Below, in pieces: positions 7,659 to 16,506 of a stretch of 64,000 nucleotides of DNA; within the stretch, counting starts at the first letter, position 1; each line of letters begins with the position of its first letter. The translations under genes and the position numbers were made by a program. The stretch is from positions 49,239 to 113,238 of the forward strand of contig NZ_JAAKZI010000011.1 of the NCBI RefSeq assembly GCF_011045165.1. The letters are read 5' to 3'. A model generated the notes under the pieces. The model was given only the letters and a program-made list of their open reading frames with translations, did no database searches and had not been told where the DNA came from. Source of the stretch: Arthrobacter silviterrae. GTDB lineage: Bacteria > Actinomycetota > Actinomycetes > Actinomycetales > Micrococcaceae.

Positions 7659-10600
7659 CTACGGCGCCGGCGCAGGGACCACCTCAAAAATCGCCTCCAG
7701 CACGCCCTCCGCCCACGAAAGCACCTCGGCGTCGGCCAGGTCGCGGCCGCCAACCCGGGCCGTCTTCGGCTTGGGGATCAGGATCGCATTCAGCGCGGGC
7801 TTCACCATGGACCCCGGGTACATGCGGTTCAGGCGCATCTGCTTGGACTCAGGCAGGTCCGCCGGCGCAAACTTGATGAAGTTGCCCTGCAGCGCCACAT
7901 CGGACAGGCCCGCGGCGCGTGCGTGGACCTTGAACCGGGCCACGGCAATCAGGTTCACGGCGGCCGGGGGCAGCTCGCCGTAGCGGTCCACCAACTCGGC
8001 CACGACGTCGTCGATCTCCACCAGCGACACCGCGGCCGCCAGCTTCCTATACGCCTCCAGGCGCAGGCGCTCCCCCGGCACGTAGTCGTGCGGGAGATGC
8101 GCGTTGACGGGCAGCTCAATCTTCATCTCCGCCACCCGGTCCTCGCCCTCACCCCGGAACGAAGCCACGGCCTCGCCCACCAGGCGGATGTACAGGTCAA
8201 AACCCACGCCCTGGATGTGGCCGGACTGCTCCCCGCCCAGCAGGTTGCCGGCGCCGCGGATCTCCAGGTCCTTCATGGCCAGCGCCATGCCCGCCCCGAG
8301 CTCGTTGTGGGCCGCCACGGCCTTGAGCCGCTCCAGCGCCACCTCACCCAGCGGCTTGTCCGCCGGGTAGAGGAAGTAGGCATACGCCCGTTCGCGGCCG
8401 CGGCCCACACGCCCGCGCAGCTGGTGCAGCTGGGACAGGCCGTAGTTGTTGGCCTGCTCCACGATCAGGGTGTTGGCGTTGGAGATGTCCAGGCCGGTCT
8501 CGATGATGGTGGTGCACACCAGCACGTCAAAGCGCTTCTCCCAGAAGTCCACGATGATCTGCTCCAGCCGGGACTCGGACATCTGCCCGTGCGCCACGGC
8601 AATCCGGGCGTCCGGCACCAGCTGCTGGATGTGCGCGGCGGTGCGGTCAATGGATTTAACCCGGTTGTGCACATAAAAAACCTGGCCTTCGCGCATCAGT
8701 TCGCGCCGGATCGCGGCGGCCACCTGCTTGTCCGTGTACCCGCCGACGTACGTCAGGACGGGGTGCCGCTCCTCCGGCGGGGTGGCCAGCGTGGACGTTT
8801 CGCGAATGCCCGTCATGGACATTTCCAGCGTGCGCGGGATGGGCGTGGCGCTCATGGCCAGCACATCCACATTGGTGCGCATCTTCTTCAGCGCCTCCTT
8901 GTGCTCCACGCCGAAGCGCTGTTCCTCGTCCACAATCACCAGGCCCAGGTCCTTGAAGCCAAAGTCCTTGGACAGCAGCCGGTGCGTGCCGATCACCACG
9001 TCCACGGCGCCGGAGCGCACGCCGTCCATGATTTCCTTGGATTCCTTGCCCGTCTGGAACCGCGAAAGCGGCCGCACCCGGATGGGGAAGCCGGAAAAGC
9101 GCTCGTTGAACGTCTCATAGTGCTGCTGCGCCAGCAGCGTGGTGGGCACCAGCACAGCCACCTGCTTGCCGTCCTGCACGGCCTTGAACGCGGCGCGGAC
9201 GGCGATTTCGGTCTTGCCGTAGCCCACGTCGCCGGAAATCAGGCGGTCCATGGGCACTTCCTTCTCCATGTCCGCCTTGACCTCGTTGATGGCGATGAGC
9301 TGGTCCGGCGTCTCCACGTACGGGAACGCCTCCTCCAGCTCGGCCTGCCAGGGCGTGTCCGGCCCGAACGCGTGCCCCTTGGACGCCATGCGCGCCGAGT
9401 ACAGCCGGATCAGGTCGGCCGCAATTTCCTTCACCGCCTTGCGCGCCTTGGACTTGGTCGCCGCCCAGTCCGATCCGCCCATCTTGGACAACGACGGCGC
9501 GTCCCCGCCCACGTAGGCCGTCACCTGGTCCAGCTGGTCGGTGGGCACAAACAGCCTGTCCCCCGGCGCCCCGCGCTTTGACGGCGCGTATTCGAGGACC
9601 AGGTATTCGCGCAGCCCCACCCCGCCGGCGGTTGAGCCTGTCGAAACCCCGGCCACCTTCCGCTGGATCAGCTCCACAAACTTGCCCACGCCGTGCTGTT
9701 CATGCACCACGAAGTCGCCGGCGTGCAGCTGCAGCGGGTCCACCACGTTGCGCCGCTTCGAAGGCAGCTTGCGCATGTCCTTGGTGGAGACCGCGGAGGC
9801 CCGCCCCAGCAGGTCGGCCTCGGTCAACAGGCCCAGCTTGAGCGAGTCAAGCACAAAGCCGCGGCCCACGTCCGCCGTCGTCACCTCAATGATGCCCGGC
9901 TGCGGGCGGTCGGTCAGCGATTCCACGCGCGACGCCGGGATGTTGGCTTCGTGGAACAGCTCGGCCAGGCGCTGGGCGGGTCCGGGGCCCTCGGTGGCCA
10001 CCACCACGCGCCACTGGTCCTTCACGCGGGAGCCGATGAACTCCATCATTTCGGCCACATCCCCGCGGTAGCCGCGCGGTTCCCGGGCGTGGAGGTTGAC
10101 GGAGTCAACGTCCAGCACCAGTTCGTCGTCCTGGGCCAGGGACGTGATGGACCACCACCCCACGCCGTGCTCCAGGGCGGCGGAGCGGGTCTCGGCCAGG
10201 GACTTAAAGGAGGCGGCGTCCAGGTTGATGCCCTGGGCGGCAAGCCCCTGGGCTGCGAGGTCCAGGGGTGCCGTGCCGCCGTCGGACGCGGTGGACCAGG
10301 CGGCCTCCAGAAATTCCTCATTGGTGGACTCGAGGTCGTGCGCGCGGGCCCGGACCTTTTCCGGCTCCAGCAGCACGGCGAGGGACCCGGCCGGGAACAG
10401 CGAGGCCAGCGGCACCATGCCGTCCACCAGCGCCGGAGCCAGCGATTCCATGCCCTCCACGGCAATGCCGCCGGCAATTTTTTCCAGCATTGCGACCGCC
10501 GCGGGCATGCTGTTCTTCAGTTTCGCGGCCCGGCCCATGACGGTGGGCGTGATGAGAATTTCACGGCACGGCGGCGCGTAGAGCTCGGTGGGCTGGGCCA

Positions 10601-11321
10601 CCTCGCCCTTGACCGAGTGCAGCGAGCGCTGGTCGGCAATGGAGAACCAGCGCATGGCCTCCACCTCATCGCCGAAAAATTCGATCCGGATGGGGTGGTT
10701 TTCGGTGGGCGGGAACACGTCCAAAATGCCGCCGCGCACGGCAAATTCGCCGCGGTGCGTGACCATGTCCACGCGCGCGTAGGCGGCGTCGGCCAGCCGT
10801 TGGACCAGCTCCGTGAACGGGACCTCCTCGCCCACCTTGACGCGGACCGGCACCAGCTCGCCCAGGCCGGCCACAATCGGCTGGACCACCGCACGGATAG
10901 GTGCCACAACAACGCGAAGGTGGGTGCCGGCGTCGTACTCGGGATGGGCCAGGCGGCGCAGCACGGCCAGGCGGCGGCCCACGGTGTCGGAGCGCGGTGA
11001 GAGGCGTTCATGCGGGAGGGTTTCCCAGCTGGGGAACTCGGCCACGGCGGCCTCGGGCAGGAAGGAGCGGAGGGCGGCCACGGTGTCCTCGGCCTCGCGG
11101 CCCGTGGCGGTCACGGCCAGCACGACGCCGGGTCCCCCACCGTGTGCCCCGGCTTCAGCGAGCCCGTCGGCCAGTTCGGCGAGCAGCACCGGGCGCATGC
11201 CGGAGGGCGCGCTGAAGGACAGGTCGGTGCTGCGCTGTGCGGGATCGGCGGAGGCATAGGTGCGGACCCGGGCAAAAATGGGGTCCTCGGCCAGGGCAAG
11301 GCGCAGGCCTGCAAGACTCAT
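7659..11321 (-). CDS. mfd: Transcription-repair coupling factor
   Basis: 1220-residue SF2 translocase that removes RNA polymerase stalled at DNA lesions and recruits UvrA. In order: UvrB-homology module, the RNA-polymerase-interacting domain (VVDPLQLHAGDFVVHEQHGVG, then the YLVLEYAPSKRG block), helicase motifs GDVGYGKTE (Walker A) and DEEQRFGV (DEEQ box), motif VI region QLRGRVGRGRERAYAY, and the TRCF C-terminal domain. Start 11321 has an AAGGAGAAT site. Odd feature: the linker in the RNAP-interacting domain reads STGSTAGGV just before GLREYL; those codons come from a dispersed repeat (9630-9648) found elsewhere in the window, so the gene seems to have gained a short in-frame insertion. Confidence 0.97.
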   Translation of the reverse strand: MSLAGLRLALAEDPIFARVRTYASADPAQRSTDLSFSAPSGMRPVLLAELADGLAEAGAHGGGPGVVLAVTATGREAEDTVAALRSFLPEAAVAEFPSWETLPHERLSPRSDTVGRRLAVLRRLAHPEYDAGTHLRVVVAPIRAVVQPIVAGLGELVPVRVKVGEEVPFTELVQRLADAAYARVDMVTHRGEFAVRGGILDVFPPTENHPIRIEFFGDEVEAMRWFSIADQRSLHSVKGEVAQPTELYAPPCREILITPTVMGRAAKLKNSMPAAVAMLEKIAGGIAVEGMESLAPALVDGMVPLASLFPAGSLAVLLEPEKVRARAHDLESTNEEFLEAAWSTASDGGTAPLDLAAQGLAAQGINLDAASFKSLAETRSAALEHGVGWWSITSLAQDDELVLDVDSVNLHAREPRGYRGDVAEMMEFIGSRVKDQWRVVVATEGPGPAQRLAELFHEANIPASRVESLTDRPQPGIIEVTTADVGRGFVLDSLKLGLLTEADLLGRASAVSTKDMRKLPSKRRNVVDPLQLHAGDFVVHEQHGVGKFVELIQRKVAGVSTGSTAGGVGLREYLVLEYAPSKRGAPGDRLFVPTDQLDQVTAYVGGDAPSLSKMGGSDWAATKSKARKAVKEIAADLIRLYSARMASKGHAFGPDTPWQAELEEAFPYVETPDQLIAINEVKADMEKEVPMDRLISGDVGYGKTEIAVRAAFKAVQDGKQVAVLVPTTLLAQQHYETFNERFSGFPIRVRPLSRFQTGKESKEIMDGVRSGAVDVVIGTHRLLSKDFGFKDLGLVIVDEEQRFGVEHKEALKKMRTNVDVLAMSATPIPRTLEMSMTGIRETSTLATPPEERHPVLTYVGGYTDKQVAAAIRRELMREGQVFYVHNRVKSIDRTAAHIQQLVPDARIAVAHGQMSESRLEQIIVDFWEKRFDVLVCTTIIETGLDISNANTLIVEQANNYGLSQLHQLRGRVGRGRERAYAYFLYPADKPLGEVALERLKAVAAHNELGAGMALAMKDLEIRGAGNLLGGEQSGHIQGVGFDLYIRLVGEAVASFRGEGEDRVAEMKIELPVNAHLPHDYVPGERLRLEAYRKLAAAVSLVEIDDVVAELVDRYGELPPAAVNLIAVARFKVHARAAGLSDVALQGNFIKFAPADLPESKQMRLNRMYPGSMVKPALNAILIPKPKTARVGGRDLADAEVLSWAEGVLEAIFEVVPAPAP

Positions 11322-11494
11322 GGGCTGAAATTCTCCTTGAAACGGCGGCGCCGCGGGGGCTGGCGAATGGCACGTGAACAGCACGAAAACCCGGAATTCA
11401 CAATGAATGCCGGGACGTCCCCAGCTTACTCCGGGCACGGCGCGTCAGGGTATTCTAAGAGCTGCTCCCCGCCCCAAACCCCTTCGGAGGAACC

Positions 11495-11995
11495 ATGGCA
11501 CTCGCCGCTTCGACCACCCTTTCCGCCCCGGCCCAGCGCGTCACGGACGTCTTCACGAACGAAGAATTCATCAAGCACGTCAGCTTCACGGTGGGCGGCG
11601 AGCTGAAGTCCTACGAGATCAGCGGCCCCACCACCGGCGCGTTCACCACCAAGACCGTGCGCACCCTGCCCACCACGCGCATGCCCGACATTGCCCGCAA
11701 GGTGGTGGGCGACACCCTGACCGTCACGCAGCTGGAGGAATGGGACGCCCCGGCCGCCGACGGTTCACGCAGCAACCGCATCACGCTCACCGTGGCCAAG
11801 GCTCCGCTGGACGTCACGGCCGTGCAGAAGCTCTCCGTCTCCGGGGAGTCCACGCTGGTGGAGCTCACGGGCGAGGTGAAGTCGTCCATTCCGTTCCTGG
11901 GCGCGAAGATTGCCGGCGCGGCCGAGCCCGTCATCGGCAAGGCGCTGAACCTGCAGGCCACCCTGGCCCAGGAATGGTTGAACGAACACCCCTGA
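11495..11995 (+). CDS. DUF2505 family protein
   Basis: 166 residues with no signal peptide or membrane segment, starting behind CGGAGGAA. The body matches the actinobacterial DUF2505 family, a SRPBCC/START-like fold: an N-terminal strand region ending FTNEEFIKHV, a central TRMPDIARKVVGDTLTVTQLEEW block, and an amphipathic C-terminal helix with GKALNLQATLAQEWL. It is divergent from mfd with a 173-bp gap. No function is established for the family. Confidence 0.8.
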   Translation: MALAASTTLSAPAQRVTDVFTNEEFIKHVSFTVGGELKSYEISGPTTGAFTTKTVRTLPTTRMPDIARKVVGDTLTVTQLEEWDAPAADGSRSNRITLTVAKAPLDVTAVQKLSVSGESTLVELTGEVKSSIPFLGAKIAGAAEPVIGKALNLQATLAQEWLNEHP

Positions 11996-12070
11996 CCCGT
12001 TCGGCTGGCCGTGAGTCCGGCCTATTCGGCCCACGTTCGCCCCGAGTCCGCACAGGTCCGCCCAGGTTTG

Positions 12071-12240
12071 CCGAGTGTACATATACGGCGACAGGGCGGG
12101 TCCCCGGATCGCCAGAGATGTACTCTCGAATCCCACGGCTCGTCCACGGCACTGACCCGACAGGCCCACCTTCCGCCGAGTGTACATATACGGCGACAGG
12201 GCCGGCCCCTGGATCGCCAGAAATGTACAGTCGAATCCCA
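12071..12240. repeat. Two copies of an imperfect hairpin element (type A)
   Basis: Copies at about 12071-12135 and 12176-12240 start with CCGAGTGTACATATACGGCG and continue with ACAGGG, a G/C-rich middle, GGATCGCCAGA and a second TGTAC (exact in copy 2, ATGTACT in copy 1). Each folds as TGTACAT...GGCGA against TCGCC...ATGTACA. They are separated by 105 bp. No reading frame with coding character crosses them. Confidence 0.75.
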
Positions 12241-12254
12241 CAGCTCTTCCACGG

Positions 12255-12790
12255 CGGTCAGTTCGCAGCGATGGCGACTTAGACCTGGGCTAAGTCGCCA
12301 TCCCTGCTGACTCGCGTGGTGGGGGGCCGTCAGAGTGCACAAATTGGGTCCATGACAACCGGCGGTGCAGCTCCTGCGACCATTCCGGCGCCCAACCCGC
12401 AAGAGCTGCACCACCAAACCCCGACACGGCCCCCAACCCGCAGGAGCTGCACCACCGAATCCATAATGACGAGGTGGAGGCACTGACCCGGCGGTCAGTT
12501 CGCAGCGATGGCGACGTAGACCTGGGCTAAGTCGCCATCCCTGCTGACTCGACGCGCGCGGGGCCGTCGGGGTGCACAAATTGGGTCCATGACAATCGGT
12601 GGTGCAGCTCCTGCGACCATTTCGGCGCCCAACCCGCAGGAGCTGCACCACCAAACCCCGACACAGCCCCCCAACCCGCAAGAGCTGCACCACCAAACCA
12701 ACAATGGCGAGGTGGAGGCACTGACCCGGCGGTCAGTTCGCAGCGATGGCGACTTAGCCCGGGTGTAAGTCGCCATCGCTGCTGACTCAC
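12255..12790. repeat. Tandem 237/238-bp repeat units with two hairpin types (B and C)
   Basis: The palindrome GATGGCGACTTAG...CTAAGTCGCCATC (type B, 33 bp) occurs at 12270-12302, 12507-12539 and 12745-12777, spaced 237 and 238 bp. Between successive B elements lies a type C element: an inverted pair GTGCAGCTCCTGCG / CGCARGAGCTGCAC (12364-12411 and 12601-12648) followed by a further copy of the right arm (about 12434-12455 and 12672-12693). So the block is two full units plus the start of a third. Short frames across it are repeat artefacts. Together with the A elements it fills most of the ~1050 bp between DUF2505 and the GH16 gene. Confidence 0.85.
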
Positions 12791-13050
12791 GTGCCGGGGG
12801 CCATCACCGCCACGACCCAGACCCCCGACACGCCGTGCACCGTTACCGTTTTGTTATCTGGGCCTCCCTTCGGGTAACGTGTTTATCGGTCTCCCAAGAG
12901 CGTCCGGCACAGTCCGGGCACCTGCACTTGCGTCGGCGGCCGCGTTCGCCGAGAGCCTGGGGGTTCTCCAGTTCGGACGCATTGCTGCCGCACCGAAGCA
13001 CGCCCCCAGCACGCCGCTACAAGACAGCTGCGTCCCAACCCGGGAGATCC

Positions 13051-14157
13051 ATGCCCTTTAAGCACATCCCTGCCCACCGCAACGACGCGCCGACAAGCAC
13101 AAACGCCCGCAAGGCACCAGGCCGCAAAACACTCATGATCCTGACCGTCGGCGCCCTGGCCCTGACCGGTTGCGGCATCGCCACCACCGCCTCACTGGCA
13201 AGCGCCCCCTCCGCCGAGCTCGCCTCGGTACACTCATCAGTGCACAAGTCGACCCACAAGTCAGACGACCGCACGGAAGGACGGGATCGCACGGAAAAGC
13301 ACACAGCCAAGCCCACGGCAAAGCCCAGCCCCTCCGCCACGCCGTCGCCCACGCCAAGCACGACGCCGCAGCCCACTACCAGCCCCACGGCGGCTCCCAG
13401 CCCCTCACCGAGCACAGCGCCGGCTCCGAGCCCCACCTCAAGTCCCAGCCCGAGCACGGCCCCGATCACCAACCCCATCACCCTGCCTGCCCCTGCACCG
13501 TCGGGTGACGGAACCACGGCCGCCGCCAAATTCGGCTGGGGCTCCGTTGTGGCCGGCGACGAGTTCAACTACACAGGCGCCCCCGACTCCACCAGGTGGA
13601 GCGTGTACAACAGCGCCGGCCACGCGGGCAACGGCACGCGCACGCCGTCGGCCTGGTCCGTAGCCAACGGAGTGGCAACGGTCAAGGGCGACTCAGCCGG
13701 GAACACCGGAGGCATGTCGGCCAAGTTTGCCCAGCAAAAGTACGGGCGCTGGGAAACCCGGATGCGCACCAACGCCCGGGACCCGCAGTACCACCCCGTG
13801 CTGATCCTGTGGCCCAACAACAACACCACGAACAAGTGCGCGGAGATCGACTACGCCGAGGGCAATGAAGAGACCACGAAGATGAAGTTCTTCCTGCACT
13901 ACGCGTGTGGCGGCTCCAACTTCCAGACCACCACCGCCACCACGGTTGACACCACCCAGTGGCACAACTACGCCGTGGAGTGGACCCCCACCTCCATCAC
14001 CGGCTACATTGACGGCGTCAAGACGTTCACCGACACCGATCCGTCCCACCAGCCCGACAACGGCATGCACCAGACGCTGCAGCTGGACTGGTTCCCCAGC
14101 GGCGCGGCCACGGCCCCGTCGCAGATGCAGGTGGACTGGGTCCGCGTGTACAAGTAG
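13051..14157 (+). CDS. Secreted GH16-family glycoside hydrolase (lipoprotein)
   Basis: 368 residues. A hydrophobic N-terminal segment ends in the lipobox LTGC (residues ~33-36), so the protein is probably lipid-anchored outside the membrane. A Ser/Thr/Pro linker (~residues 85-150) precedes a GH16 beta-jelly-roll that starts near VVAGDEFNYTGAPD. The catalytic EIDYAEG motif (E-x-D-x-x-E, ~13847-13867) is intact, as is WHNYAVEWTP. GH16 enzymes cut beta-1,3 or beta-1,3-1,4 glucans and other beta-galactans; the substrate here is not decidable. Start ATG 13051 has GGGAGA upstream. It lies just before a polysaccharide operon and could trim or release its product. A terminator at 14198 separates them. 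Confidence 0.88.
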   Translation: MPFKHIPAHRNDAPTSTNARKAPGRKTLMILTVGALALTGCGIATTASLASAPSAELASVHSSVHKSTHKSDDRTEGRDRTEKHTAKPTAKPSPSATPSPTPSTTPQPTTSPTAAPSPSPSTAPAPSPTSSPSPSTAPITNPITLPAPAPSGDGTTAAAKFGWGSVVAGDEFNYTGAPDSTRWSVYNSAGHAGNGTRTPSAWSVANGVATVKGDSAGNTGGMSAKFAQQKYGRWETRMRTNARDPQYHPVLILWPNNNTTNKCAEIDYAEGNEETTKMKFFLHYACGGSNFQTTTATTVDTTQWHNYAVEWTPTSITGYIDGVKTFTDTDPSHQPDNGMHQTLQLDWFPSGAATAPSQMQVDWVRVYK

Positions 14158-14197
14158 CACCACCTGCCACCCACGTAAAACAAGCAAAAAAACAAGT

Positions 14198-14238
14198 AGC
14201 GCTGCGGCCAAGTCAAGTAGGCCGCAGCGCTTCTTGCT
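14198..14238 (+). terminator. Rho-independent terminator of the GH16 gene
   Basis: Perfect 12-bp inverted arms AGCGCTGCGGCC (14198-14209) and GGCCGCAGCGCT (14220-14231), followed by TCTTGCT. It lies 40 bp after the GH16 stop. The 224 bp from here to the next start hold the leader of the downstream operon, with GTGGAGGAAG as ribosome site. Confidence 0.8.
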
Positions 14239-14462
14239 GTCCGGCCGCGGCGTAATCTAGGCCTAGCCGCTGAAGAAAACGCCAGTGAAACAAAGGGAAA
14301 ACACTGGAAGAACGCTCTTCAGTTCGGTGTCAGCAAGGTCTCTCCAAGGTCTTCGTTTCTTAATATCATTGCCGCCGGCCGCCACTGGGATGCAGCCCCC
14401 GGCAAGGGACACGCAGCCCCATCCGGGACCGCAGTGTCCTTCCGCTTAACGTGGAGGAAGCA

Positions 14463-15437
14463 ATGACATATTTGGGGCCAACACCAGCCGCCAAAACCGT
14501 GCCCAGCCATGGGCACCCGGACCAGGGCCATCAGGACCATGCCAACCAGGACCAGTGGGATGATGCCCGCTGGGAGCACAACGAGTGGCGCCAAGACCTG
14601 GCCGCCGCCCACACCACCGGACGACATCCATCCGTCAGCCTGGTGATCCCCACCCTCAATGAGGCCCGCAACCTGCCATGGGTGCTGCGCCGCATCCCGG
14701 ATTTCGTGGACCAGGTGCTCATTGTGGACGGCCGCTCCGTTGATGACACCATTGAGGTGGCCCGCGCCGTGCGCCCCAGCGTAGAGATCGTCCTTGAACC
14801 CGAGAAGGGCAAGGGGGCCGCCATCCGCGCCGGCTTTGCCGCCAGCACCGGGGATCTCATAGTGATGATCGACGGCGACGGCAGCATGGACCCGGGCGAA
14901 ATCGGCTGGTATACAGCGCTACTGAGCAGCGGTTTCGACTTCGTCAAGGGCTCCCGCTACCTGACCGGCGGCACCTCGGATGACCTCACATGGCTCCGCG
15001 GGCAGGGCAACCGGGCGCTCACGGGCCTGGCCAACGCCGCCTGCCACCGCCACTTCTCCGATCTTTGCTACGGCTACGTGGGTCTGCGCCGCCAATGCCT
15101 GCCCCTCCTGGAACTCTCCTCCAGCGGCTTTGAAATCGAGACCGAACTGGCAGTCCGGGCATCGCTGGCTGGCCTGCGCATAGCCGAAGTCCCCACGCAC
15201 GAATGGAACCGGCTCTCCGGAAACTCCAACCTGCGCACCTTCCGGGACGGCTGGCGCGTGCTCCACACATTGGTGCGGGAGTGGTCGGCCTGGGATTCGC
15301 CCACGGCGGGGGCCATGGCGGAGTCCATGCAGCGGATCCACTACCAGGAACTGCCGGTGGACATCAGCCGGTCCCCCTCGGATCCTGCTGAACTGCTCCA
15401 CCCCGCCCCATTGCTCCGCCCGGCGATGGGGGCCTGA
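14463..15437 (+). CDS. GT2 glycosyltransferase, dolichol-phosphate-mannose synthase-like
   Basis: 324 residues, a GT-A domain with SLVIPTLNEARNLPWVL, the nucleotide-binding VDGRSVDDT, the GKGAAIRAGFAASTGD segment and the metal-binding DGDGSMDP. This pattern is typical of enzymes moving a sugar from a nucleotide donor to a polyprenyl phosphate (DPM1/GtrB type). No C-terminal membrane segments are present, so it resembles the soluble DPM1 form. ATG 14463 is chosen behind GGAGGAAG; an upstream GTG at 14451 overlaps that site. First gene of the operon running to 29097; one base separates its stop from the next start. Confidence 0.88.
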   Translation: MTYLGPTPAAKTVPSHGHPDQGHQDHANQDQWDDARWEHNEWRQDLAAAHTTGRHPSVSLVIPTLNEARNLPWVLRRIPDFVDQVLIVDGRSVDDTIEVARAVRPSVEIVLEPEKGKGAAIRAGFAASTGDLIVMIDGDGSMDPGEIGWYTALLSSGFDFVKGSRYLTGGTSDDLTWLRGQGNRALTGLANAACHRHFSDLCYGYVGLRRQCLPLLELSSSGFEIETELAVRASLAGLRIAEVPTHEWNRLSGNSNLRTFRDGWRVLHTLVREWSAWDSPTAGAMAESMQRIHYQELPVDISRSPSDPAELLHPAPLLRPAMGA

Positions 15438-15438
15438 C

Positions 15439-16506
15439 ATGGATGCCGAAATGATGCCCCAAACACCGGCTCAAAGGCCCGCCCAAACACCGGTCCAAAC
15501 GCCGGCCCAAGCCACCGCCCAAACGCCCGCCGGCAAGAAGGCGCCGCTCCCCACGGCCACCGTGGTGATTTGCGCCTACACGGAGGAGCGCTGGGACTGG
15601 CTGCAGGAGGCCGTCGCCTCCGTCCAGTCCCAAAGTGTTGCCCCGCATGAGCTCATCATCGTGGTGGACCACAACCTGACGCTGCAAAAGCGCCTCCTGC
15701 ACCAGGTCACGGGTGCCTACACACTGGAAAACAATGGCGCCAAGGGCCTTTCCGGGGCCAGGAACACAGGTGTGCTGGCGGCCACGGGAGAGATTGTGGC
15801 CTTCCTGGACGACGACGCCGTGGCGCACCCTGACTGGCTCCGCCGCCAGCTGGAGCTGTACGACGATCCAGCGGTGTACGCCGTCGGCGGGCAAATCGAC
15901 CCGCTCTGGGAAAACGGCCGCCCCGCCCACTTCCCGCACGAACTCGACTGGATCGTGGGCTGTTCCTACCGCGGCCTGCCGAGGGTTGCCGCGCAGGTCC
16001 GCAATGTCATTGGCGCCAGCATGTCCTTCCGCCGCTCGGTCTTTGAGGACGCCGGCCTGTTCGATGAACGCATGGGCCGCACGTCTTCCCCGCGCGGCTG
16101 CGAGGAGACGGAGCTGTGCATCCGCACGGCGGCCCTTCGCCCGGGCGGCCGGGTGGTCTACGAGCCGGCTTCGCTGGTGCAGCACCACGTCACGGCGGCC
16201 CGCACCACCATGGGCTACATGCTGGCGAGGTCGTGGGGCGAGGGCATCTCGAAGGCGCAAATCTCCGCGCTGCCGGGGGCACCGCGGCGGCTGGCGCCGG
16301 AACGCCGCTACGTTTCCGAGGTGCTGCCCAAGGCAGTGATCCGCAGCCTGGCCGACGGCGGCACTGCCGGCCTGGCGCGCAGCGGAGCCATTCTTTCCGT
16401 GCTGGCTGCAACCGCGGCCGGCTACTTGGTGGAGCGGGCACGGCGCCCGCTGGCCTCGGCGCACGCCCCGCGGCGCGGCGCCGGCAAGATGGAGGAAGCG
16501 TCATGA
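15439..16506 (+). CDS. GT2 family glycosyltransferase
   Basis: 355 residues. After a low-complexity Pro/Gln/Thr/Ala N-terminus (repeats of PAQT over residues ~7-32) comes a GT-A domain: ATVVICAYTEERWDWLQ, the acidic FLDDDAVAHPDWLR motif, and GASMSFRRSVFEDAGLFDE with an EETELCIR catalytic region. A weak hydrophobic segment near residue 320 may attach it to the membrane. It starts one base after the preceding stop and its own stop overlaps the next ATG (16503), so it is translationally coupled on both sides. Acceptor and donor unknown. Confidence 0.85.
   Translation: MDAEMMPQTPAQRPAQTPVQTPAQATAQTPAGKKAPLPTATVVICAYTEERWDWLQEAVASVQSQSVAPHELIIVVDHNLTLQKRLLHQVTGAYTLENNGAKGLSGARNTGVLAATGEIVAFLDDDAVAHPDWLRRQLELYDDPAVYAVGGQIDPLWENGRPAHFPHELDWIVGCSYRGLPRVAAQVRNVIGASMSFRRSVFEDAGLFDERMGRTSSPRGCEETELCIRTAALRPGGRVVYEPASLVQHHVTAARTTMGYMLARSWGEGISKAQISALPGAPRRLAPERRYVSEVLPKAVIRSLADGGTAGLARSGAILSVLAATAAGYLVERARRPLASAHAPRRGAGKMEEAS

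Noticed and set aside
12835..13050. c-di-AMP or other riboswitch before the GH16 hydrolase
   Set aside because: Leader is GC-rich with short hairpins, but I could not match a conserved riboswitch core. A covariance-model search would settle it.
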